Origin: Rhynchospora pubera
Taxonomy: Eukaryota > Streptophyta > Magnoliopsida > Poales > Cyperaceae
Assembly (NCBI GenBank): GCA_028095005.1
Contig: CM051459.1
Coordinates: forward strand, 134,441,657 to 134,505,656
Direction: 5' to 3'
Length of the DNA stretch: 64,000 nt
Positions 56,290 through 64,000 of this stretch are shown piece after piece. The position numbers and the translations under genes are program-made. Position 1 is the stretch's first letter, and every line of letters begins with the position of its first letter. The notes beneath the pieces were generated by a model. It was not told the origin of the DNA and did not search any database. It saw only the letters and a program-made list of their open reading frames with translations.

Positions 56290-59200
56290 ATGTTGATGTC
56301 CGAGCGCGGTGGCAAGCCCCGAAAAAGCCGGTCGAGCCCCACCTCCTCTCTTTCTCCTTCCTCCTTCTCCTTCTCCCTCTCCTGCTCCGCTCCAATGCTC
56401 TCTCTCTCGCGCGTCCTGCGCCGCTCCTTCCTCGCCAAGTCCCTCCTCGCCTTCCTCTCCATCCTCTCCCTCTACGCTCTCCTCCACTCCGTCTCCTTCT
56501 CCTCTGCACCTCCACCTCCCACCTCATCCTCCTCAGCTGCTTCTTCTTCTACTGCTCCCAAGATCTTTCTCTACGACCTCCCTTCCAAGTTCACCTATGG
56601 CGTCCTTCGTAGCTACCTTCTTGCACGCGGAGGCACCGACCGTTCCACCTCTGACTCCGATCTTCGGTACCCCGGCCACCAGCATTCGGCTGAGTGGTGG
56701 CTCTTTTCTGACCTCATTCGACCCGATCGAGGCCCGGATTCGCCAATTGTGGTCGTTTCAGATCCTTCCCAAGCTGATCTCTTTTATGTTCCCTTTTTCT
56801 CTTCTTTGAGCCTGATTGTGAACCCGATCCGGCCTACCGAGGAGTCGGCCATGGCAGTGTATAGTGATGAGCAGATGCAGGAGGAATTGGTGGAGTGGTT
56901 GGAGAGGCAGGAGTACTGGAAAAGGAACAATGGGAGAGATCATGTGATTATCTGTCAGGATCCAAATGCACTTTATAAGGTGATTGATCGGATTCGGAAT
57001 TCCGTGCTGCTTGTTTCTGATTTCGGCAGGCTAAGAGGGGATCAGGCGTCGCTGGTTAAGGATGTGGTGCTTCCTTACTCTCATAGGATCAATCCTTACA
57101 AAGGGGATGTCGGAGTTGAAGGAAGGCCTTCTCTTCTCTTCTTCATGGGAAATCGGTACCGCAAAGAGGTAGGCTTTAATTAATTATGTTAATGATATAT
57201 TTGGTTAATTGCAGGCCTGCTTATGGGCCAGTTCGAGCCGAGTAATTGGCTCGGCCCTCTTCTGAACGAATTTCTGTCCGAACCTAGTCCGGCCCTCTTT
57301 TTTGCGGCAAGTACTCGACCCTGTTCGTAATTTCCAGTCGTGTCCATAAAAAGCCCTCGAGCTAGGCCCTGGGTTAGCACTTTCTACAGATGCCCGTTCG
57401 AGACTAAATGACTAATATACGAAAGCCCTATTTGACTTGAGTCTTGAGCAGGTCTATTACTTTTTTATTTTAAAGGACGTCTCTAAGCCACGTGAGGCAG
57501 CTAAAATTCAGAAGAAGCGATCAAATTCAAATAAAATATAATCAGCAAAATTGATAGCATTTCCAGTAAATTAGATAAATGAAATGTAAACTATACCAAA
57601 GCATAGAACCTTCCCTAAAAAAGAAAAAGCAAAGCACAACAACAAGATCAATATCTATCTTAAAAAGGATCAAGCAAAATTTGAGCACCTTGAACTAGTT
57701 CTTCAAAATCGGAAATCCTCGCAATCTATTTGAATATGCATAATGCTTCCAAATATGTGGAACCAACCCAACAGATATGTCAAACCAAGTATATCTTCTA
57801 TGAATATACTTATAAAAATATTCCACTAACTAATAAACACAAACTGATTTGTATTGACGGGTCTAATTAAGAAACAGAATGCTTAAAGCAACACTAAAAA
57901 TATAGAATTTTTACTAATTTCATTGTAAACAAAGCTCAGTTCTTGTACTGGTAAAGCGTACCAGTAAAGGGAGAAGATGGTCATAAATCAAGAATCCATC
58001 TATATCAGCAATTGACTATAATTCCTAAATATCTCCAATATTTGTACCAGAATTGATAATTCCTAAATACTCTAGCATTCATAAAACAAAAACTAGATGA
58101 TGTTTAGTCTGGTCTCTCTTCCTTGTGAAAATCAAAAGCATGTGAATCAAGCATCCTTTCCTCAACAGTGAGCTCTTTTGAGTGCTCCAGCTAGCACCTC
58201 CTTTGTACTTGCCTTCATGCCCTGTTAAGTTAGGTTCAAGACAATTCAGTTATTCTTGGTCAGAATGAATGAGTTGACACTGCTAATATACAAATGCACT
58301 GAAAAAACATTGAGCATCTGAGACAGGCTAGATAGTTGGGTTTTGTATTGTTTGTACATTTCAACCCAGTTACTCATTAATTCAACGATGATTTTTTTAT
58401 CTACTCGAGAAGACAAGAACAAGGAGAAATGTCATGTGTAACCCGGCAAAATATTGTGGATAACCTCACAAATATCTTGCCTAAATTAAACCAATTTAAA
58501 GCAAGATGACATAGAAAAACACACGTTCTCATTATCATACAACTGTCATGTTTTAATCTTAACTTCAAAGAAAAAGAAATTAAAGAAACAAAAGGAATCT
58601 CATTGATGCGATGTGGGTTTTAAAAATTAGCTAAAACATGTGAAGAAATTCTACTAAAACGGTCATGCAAACCCAAGTAAAAAAGGATAAATTACTTGTG
58701 AAGGTCCTAAAAGTTTCGAGTTTTGCACTGGACAATGTAAATTTACCTTCTCCAGTGGCATAACTAAAAAGGATAAAATTCAAAATATTGGGCTTTTCCC
58801 TGTACGAGAAAACAACTAATGAGGCAATTTTGAGGGCAAAATAGAAGAAAAAATAATCCATAAAACTTTACCTGAAGCGATCCGAGAGAAATCGATCTCT
58901 AGTCTGTACGACACTACGAAAGCCGCTCCACTTCACTCAAGGATTGAATGGAGGAATGGATTGGGAGGCAAAAATTCGACGAGGTGACGATTGAAAAGCG
59001 AGGTTTGAGAGTTGAGATTGGGGTCAAGCTCGAGAAGTCGATAAGGTTCAACTAGAGGCGGAGAGGGCGGAGCGTCGGTCTCTCAGCTCGAGTTGAGACT
59101 GAGGGCCGGACGAAGGAGAAGTCGAGTTTAAGTCGAGCACGATAAAATCTGAGGGCCGAGTCGAGTTTTCGGCCCCGTCCGAAATAGGCTCGGTCCACTT

Positions 59201-60876
59201 ACGAAAAACGAGCTGTCCGATCCATTGGCCCACGGACAGACTCGGCCCACTAGCAGGCCTAGTTAATTGCAAGTAGCAAATCAGTATAATTGGATGGCTG
59301 AAGTTTAAGAAATGCAGTACTGTAAAATGAAAGTCCTAAAGTGTATATTTACAGTTGAAATTATGCTGTTTGATATAATCGGAAAAATATAGTGGTCTGT
59401 GTGAATGTGTACAATAATATAATTCGCGAGCATTATTCCAACACAGCCCTCCCTCCAAAACTTTTCTTTTCCAAAATGTACTACACAACCTTTTACTGGA
59501 ACTTTGCATGATACACCAAGATTTGTTTCTGAAAAGAATCAGTTGAATATATTGACTGCCTTTTTCTTATGAAGAAAGCAAAAATTACAAAAGGCCCCTA
59601 CAAGTCAATAGAGTGCTCTTAATTCTGGTATTTAATACTGGAAAAAGCTGCCTTTGTGTATGACCTATTATATTTTGGATCGTTAAATACCAGAGTTGAG
59701 CCTACAGCTTAACTGAAATGCCAGTTTTCTTATGCATTTATATGTTTCCTTAATCTCTGAAGGATTTGTTTCAATAAAAATTTGGTCTAGGATGGTAATC
59801 TGTTATTATTCCTATAGTTTATACTGTTTGATTTTATTGTTATAACATCTTCATTGTATTGTTCAGATGTTCTTCAATCAGATAGATATGAAAGATTGCC
59901 CCCACTATATATATAATTTAGTGGAAGTTTGTTTGATTTGATTTGCTCTCATTTTACATTCAGGGTGGAAAGATTCGAGACACTCTCTTTCAAATATTAG
60001 AAAAAGAGAGGGATGTTATAATCAAGCATGGAGCTCAATCAAGAGAAAGCCGGCGCATGGCAACACAAGGGATGCACTCTTCTAAGTTCTGTCTCCATCC
60101 AGCTGGTGACACCCCGTCAGCGTGTCGGCTCTTTGATGCTATTGTCAGCTTGTGTGTGCCAGTGGTAGTTAGTGACTACATCGAGTTGCCTTTTGAAGAC
60201 GTGATTGATTATAAGAAGATCGCCATATTTGTTAAGACCAGTGTTGCAATTCAACCTGGATTTCTGACATCCATGCTCAGGACAGTAGACACAGAGAAGA
60301 TTTTGGAGTATCAGCAAGAAATTAAGAAGGTATGTAAAATATTTTCCAGCACCTGTTTTAAACATAAGAGTCTCAAATTTCAAAATCATAAGAATACTAA
60401 GCTGGATTGGTACTAGGTATCAAATTTGTACTAGCAACACAGGTAGGTTGTTGCATGGTCCTTGACCATGATATCTTAATTGATGCAGTTATGTAACGGT
60501 AATAGGCTGTTGTGTAGTCCCTTACCATGATGCTAAAGCTAACCACATTTGCGACCAGTACAGAGTTACTAGCTTAAATAAATCAGGTCTACAGATGGCT
60601 TATCAGCACAGAGACTATTTCTTTATACATCCTTCACACCATTTACACAAGATCATCAGTATATATGTCTTTTTTTTTTTGGGAGTAAAATTAACCAAGT
60701 ATTTCATCGTGTACCAGGTGAAGCATTATTTTGAGTATGAAACACCAAATGGAACAGTTGATGAGATTTGGCGACAAGTTTCTTCCAAGGCACCCCTCAT
60801 TAAATTGATGATTAATCGAGACAAACGCCTTGTGAGTAGGGATGCCAACTCAACTGCTTGCTCGTGTATTTGTTGA
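56290..60876 (+). CDS. ARAD1-like GT47 arabinosyltransferase
   Basis: Three coding exons: 56290-57168 (293 codons), 59964-60329 (122 codons) and 60718-60876 (52 codons plus stop), all phase 0, giving 467 residues. The N-terminus is basic and serine-rich, then a signal-anchor helix (about 45-67, FLAKSLLAFLSILSLYALL), as in type II Golgi glycosyltransferases. The exostosin/GT47 domain follows with KIFLYDLPSKFTYG, YPGHQHSAEWWLFSDL, PSQADLFYVPFFSSLSLIVN, LLFFMGNRYRK, MHSSKFCLHPAGDTPSACRL and the donor-site motif FDAIVSLCVPVVVSD. It matches ARAD1, a probable pectic arabinan alpha-1,5-arabinosyltransferase acting on rhamnogalacturonan I side chains. The first intron is swollen to 2.8 kb by a transposon (57212-59261). 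A short MITE lies just upstream. Confidence 0.93.
57212..59261. mobile_element. hAT-like element, 2050 bp, in intron 1 of the GT47 gene
   Basis: The ends CAGGCCTGCTTATGGGCC and GGCCCACTAGCAGGCCTA are inverted, and the element is flanked by the perfect 8 bp duplication GTTAATTG (57204-57211 and 59262-59269). Subterminal parts are rich in CTCGGCCC/GGGCCGAG and TCGAGC units on both sides. No hAT transposase frame is visible, so it is non-autonomous. On the minus strand the interior looks transcript-like: a leader ending TTCAG|GTAAAG at 58872 and an acceptor TAACAG at 58222. A frame of only 18 codons (58218-58162) follows. This could be a captured gene fragment, but I cannot name it. Confidence 0.82.
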
Positions 60877-61530
60877 AGACAAGATGGGACACTTATTAGG
60901 TGATTACTGTATAGCTTGGAATTCAGAGGCCTACGTAAAAAATTGAGATTTCTTTTTTTTTTACAAACTAGAAAAGCAGCTTTGAAGAGTTTTAGGATAA
61001 CACTGTTTAGGATATATCTGTTTTTTTGTATAGATGTCTATATTTCTTATTCTTTAGCTATTCTTACATTTATAGTAGGATAGCACAAACTAGCAATTGT
61101 TTTTTACTATTAACAATAATGAATTAATAATCTGTTTAGGATATATCTGTTTTTTTTGGGATAATTTTTTCCGTGCCACCCAAAATTTGTGAAATCTAGC
61201 AATTGCCACCCGAAAGTTAAACCTTCTGTTTTTGCCACCAAAAAATGTGGTCACCCTTATGATTTTGCCACTTTGAGTAAAATTTTCTGCTATATGCACC
61301 CAAAACTGTGTACCCAGTTTATTAATTAATCTTCCTTTACTTTGCCAATTTTAAGTTTATTTACTAACCTCACATCATCGTGTTTACCCGCGATCTTCCC
61401 CTTTTTTCTAGGTACTGTACGGCATGATGATTCTTTTGGTTTCTTAAAATTTCACTTTTAACTGACGTTTTCTTGGTTGATTAATTTAAACAATTTTATT
61501 AGTTTGGTATAATCTCCCCCTAGGTGCCTA
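60877..61530. other. GT47 3' flank and spacer
   Basis: Probable 3' untranslated region of the GT47 gene followed by spacer. The phrase CTGTTTAGGATATATCTG occurs at about 61003 and 61132, a local direct repeat. Around 61160-61300 several GCCACC(C/A)AAA-type phrases recur. No gene. Confidence 0.45.
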
Positions 61531-61581
61531 CCCAGAATAATTAGAAAATTAGAAAGCCATAATATTAAGAATACAAACCTC

Positions 61582-61593
61582 GCTCTGATACCA
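61582..61593 (-). other. tRNA-Met primer-binding site of the pararetrovirus
   Basis: Minus strand TGGTATCAGAGC, the standard complement of initiator tRNA-Met used by Caulimoviridae. It lies about 160 bases downstream of the TATA box. Confidence 0.75.
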
Positions 61594-61750
61594 GAATAGG
61601 AAACGATCGGATCGACTTTGAAACTTCTGATTACTAAAGAATACTGGTTCCAAAGTTTTGAAAGGAGAATGAGGGAATTTTATTGATATCTGGCAAGAGA
61701 AGAAGAGATGATTACTAAGTTGGGTGATGCCCTCTTAGTGAAACATCCTA

Positions 61751-61762
61751 CTGCTTATATAG
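61751..61762 (-). promoter_or_regulatory. Pararetroviral TATA box
   Basis: Minus strand CTATATAAGCAG, between ORF2 and the primer site, where the pregenomic RNA promoter is expected. Activity is not implied. Confidence 0.6.
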
Positions 61763-62038
61763 AAGGAACGCTACCGGTTGGTGAGCTCGATAATTGAATG
61801 CGGGTGCGCATATGGGCCCCATCGTCCATTTCAATTATTCGTCTACCACAGTTGGTATGTCCTTAGCAAACTAGTGGGCATCTTTAGTACAATAATTGCC
61901 CAAAAAGAAATAAAAGCAAACCACTCATTTCGTGCCAACCCATGTGACAGTGAATAAAGAAAAAGAAAAGATGCACACTACCGTAGTGGCACCGAAAGCA
62001 AACACAATAATGTGATTCCCTTATAATGGTGTGACTCA

Positions 62039-63061
62039 CTAATAATAATGGCCTTGCTGGATCGATCGCATCTTTTGGTGAATTGCTAACAGCTCATCAA
62101 TTAGGGCTGTCAATGAAATTCGTTTACCCGTTTATTCAATTCGTACCGTACCGTATAAGACGGGTATAGGTAAAGGTTTATTTTCGTTAAGTTAACGGGT
62201 ACGGGTACGGATAAGAAAATTTTTTCGTTAATTTAACGGGTACGGGTACGGGTAAAAGCTATTTCGTATCGTTTTCATAACGGGTAATTGCCACAATTAA
62301 AAGAAACAATTACATGATACATATGACATCTTATATTGCATAATTGGTAAAAAAATATTGCTAGATTTTATTTAAGATTTATAATTCTTTCCATTCAGTA
62401 TACGAAAAAATAAAAAAGCATAAACCTAAAATATTCGCCACCATTGTTGCACTTTATTAATATACTTATTGGTATAATTTATTTATACAAAGAGTACAAA
62501 TTTTATTATTATTATATTCATTTTTTATCGTTACCGTAACCGTACCGTTAATTCTTAACGGGTACGGGTAAGATACGGGTAAAGCTATTTTAACGGGTAC
62601 GGGTAGGATACGGGTAAAGAAAATTTTAACGGGTACGATAATGAAAATACCTTCTACCGTACCGTACCGTACTCATTGACAGCCCTATCATCAATGTTAT
62701 GATTAACTGGTCCTAGTGCAGTACTAGCCCAGTTGTCCTTGGATGCCTTCTGCTCTAGGCGAATCTTTTGCAAATAATTCAAGACCATGAGCCTTTCGAC
62801 TTCATCAAGGGTCCTTTGTATTTGCTCCTTATGAATTTCCTCAAGCCTAAGTAGCATGGTTCCTTCCCACTGAAAAGACCGTGGGTACATTGTTAGTAAG
62901 TCACCAGTTATTATTTCATAATCCCGAAGAGAGTCTAACTCTCTTCCTGAGGTTGCCCATCTTTCGGCCTGCTGAAATGCTTGCCGGCTTCCTGGTCTGA
63001 ACCTGATTGTTGAACTTCCTTCATGGATTCTCATGAGGTTCCTCAGATGATCGAGCACCAT
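62039..63061 (-). pseudogene. Pararetroviral ORF2, split by a hAT MITE
   Basis: On the minus strand an ORF starts at the ATG at 63061 and runs to the MITE edge at 62688. If the MITE and one copy of its 8 bp duplication are ignored, the frame continues from 62093 to a stop at 62039-62041. That is 429 nt in total and keeps phase. The insertion therefore broke an open frame. As it stands, the frame ends a few codons into the MITE. The product is a small helical protein of unknown role, as in florendovirus ORF2. It starts about 155 nt after the polyprotein stop. Confidence 0.65.
62102..62687. mobile_element. hAT-type MITE 3 inside pararetroviral ORF2
   Basis: 586 bp with ends TAGGGCTGTCAATGA and TCATTGACAGCCCTA and a perfect 8 bp duplication TCATCAAT (62094-62101 and 62688-62695). 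The interior near both ends is made of degenerate ACGGGTACGGGTA and TACCGTACCGT units with an AT-rich middle. It has the same end type as the elements at 1063 and 23343 but a different internal repeat. Confidence 0.9.
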
Positions 63062-63215
63062 TTTTCTGAAAAAGAAATAAAATTCACACAAAATAAAAAT
63101 TATAAGAAAACTAAAAATGTCAGTAGCTTTCCGTAGATTACTACCAGACAGTTCCTAAGATACAAGGTATAGTGGGTTTTTCCAGCGGTACACCATGCCC
63201 GCTTATCGCCTTGCT

Positions 63216-63995
63216 CTAGAGGTTTTGAAAGAAAGGTTTTTCATCTAGCATATTATCAATATGCCCGATAATCGTTGCCAGATGCTTGATTATCTCCTCA
63301 GGAGCTCCTTTTGTTTCTTCGAGCACCTTTTCTAAATCGGCCAATTGTTCATCAGCGAAATAGCAATTTCCGGTTTTCACCATATTTGCTGTTAATCGTG
63401 ATAACGAATCAGCTAGCACATTCATTTTGCCATCAATGTGCTCGAAATTCACTTGCACTCCTGTTCCTGTAACAAAGTCAACAAAATTAATCCATCGAAC
63501 TCTTGAAGGTTTGTTTTGTGCTGACTTGTTATAGAAACTAATTATAGCCTGGCAATCAGTTCTGAGAGTGATCTCCTTTTGATCCAGGTAGTGAATCTTG
63601 AGTGCCTTCATTGTTTCCATGCAAGCATAGATTTTTGCATCTATTGTGGATTTAATCACTGGAAATTTTCCGCTTGCATACGCACAAACTTTCTCCGTGT
63701 TTCGGGGGTCATGCTTTGCTTTCTTCCATTTGCATACTCCACCCCATCCTTCCATACATCCGTCTGTTTCAAGGATGATGTAGGATCCTTCCGGAGGTAG
63801 CTCGAGATCTGGGAGCTGCTGCACCGCTTGCTTGACCTTTCTGATGATCTCGTAGTCTGAGCTTTTGAGTCTTTTGTCACCGTGTTCGTTTGTTTTTGAG
63901 TATAATGGCCCAAGTAATGTTCCCAATTTCGGTATGTATGATCTGGCATAGTTGAGGATGCCAAGCCATGATCTCATACCGGCCTTCTCCTTCAA
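63216..63995 (-). pseudogene. Pararetroviral polyprotein: RT end and RNase H (partial)
   Basis: An open frame of 259 codons enters from beyond the window and stops at 63216. The first part has the RT connection region (LGILNYARSYIPKLG) and the rest is RNase H: ETDGCMEGWGGVCKW, then STIDAK, then LRTDCQAIISFY, then EHIDGKMNVLADSLSR. In the families I know, the second acidic active-site residue is a Glu after STIDA. Here it is Lys, which should cripple the RNase H. No frameshift or stop is seen in this stretch. Ancient endogenous copies of this kind are not expected to be active. Confidence 0.82.
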
Positions 63996-64000
63996 TTTTT

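Larger units (their letters stand above)
61531..64000 (-). other. Endogenous pararetrovirus (Caulimoviridae) segment
   Basis: Read on the minus strand from the window edge: RT C-terminal region and RNase H of a polyprotein (63995-63216), a small second ORF (63061-62039, split by a MITE), a TATA box (61762-61751) and a tRNA-Met primer site (61593-61582). This order (RT-RH, small ORF2, promoter/primer region) fits florendovirus-type sequences, which are ancient and widespread in flowering plants. A badnavirus-like origin is the alternative. No integrase is present, as expected. It is truncated at the window edge and near 61530, so it is only a fragment here. Confidence 0.8.

Noticed and set aside
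56309..56809. 166-codon proline/serine-rich plus-strand frame
   Set aside because: It is an off-frame shadow of GT47 exon 1, caused by CT-rich coding sequence.

Overview
The window is nuclear DNA of a flowering plant, most likely a eudicot. The evidence is many-exon genes with GT-AG introns, AT-rich introns and spacers, plant-specific families (LRR receptor-like protein, F-box/FBD, GT47 arabinosyltransferase, Plant Mobile Domain), dense MITEs and an endogenous pararetrovirus. The species cannot be fixed from the sequence.

Layout. Positions 1-25423 are a degraded tandem duplication of a receptor-like-protein (RLP) plus insulin-degrading-enzyme (IDE) unit. The order is an orphan RLP 5' flank (1-520), IDE copy 1 (1616-10147, 26 exons, one-base deletion in exon 20), a second RLP flank and an intact 1005-residue RLP gene (12175-15192), then IDE copy 2 (16234-25423, 26 exons, intact, 966 residues). 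Positions 26703-30110 carry a VPS37 (ESCRT-I) gene on the minus strand, including a short first coding exon.

Positions 30250-41728 are one 11.5 kb Mutator-like element (MULE). It has about 197 bp terminal inverted repeats and a perfect 9 bp target duplication. It contains a broken Plant Mobile Domain gene, a nested 5975 bp LTR retrotransposon (31988-37962, no visible difference between the LTRs, 5 bp target duplication, tRNA-Asp primer site, minus orientation), three tandem-repeat blocks, and an intact single-exon gene for an unrecognised 325-residue paired zinc-finger protein with three C-terminal acidic/aromatic repeats (39769-40746). This cargo gene is the best candidate for something undescribed. 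Positions 41787-45783 are a MITE cluster.

The right third holds an F-box/FBD gene (46620-48264, minus), two unidentified exons (51987-52629, minus), a secreted DPP6-N/TolB-like beta-propeller gene (53030-55078, minus) and an ARAD1-like GT47 gene (56290-60876, plus) whose first intron holds a 2050 bp hAT-like element with an 8 bp target duplication. The right edge (about 61530-64000, minus) is part of an endogenous pararetrovirus: RT/RNase H end of the polyprotein, a small second ORF split by a hAT MITE, a TATA box and a tRNA-Met primer site.

No functional operon-like link joins the host genes. The coherent story is local: duplication and decay in the RLP/IDE array, and nested transposition in the MULE.
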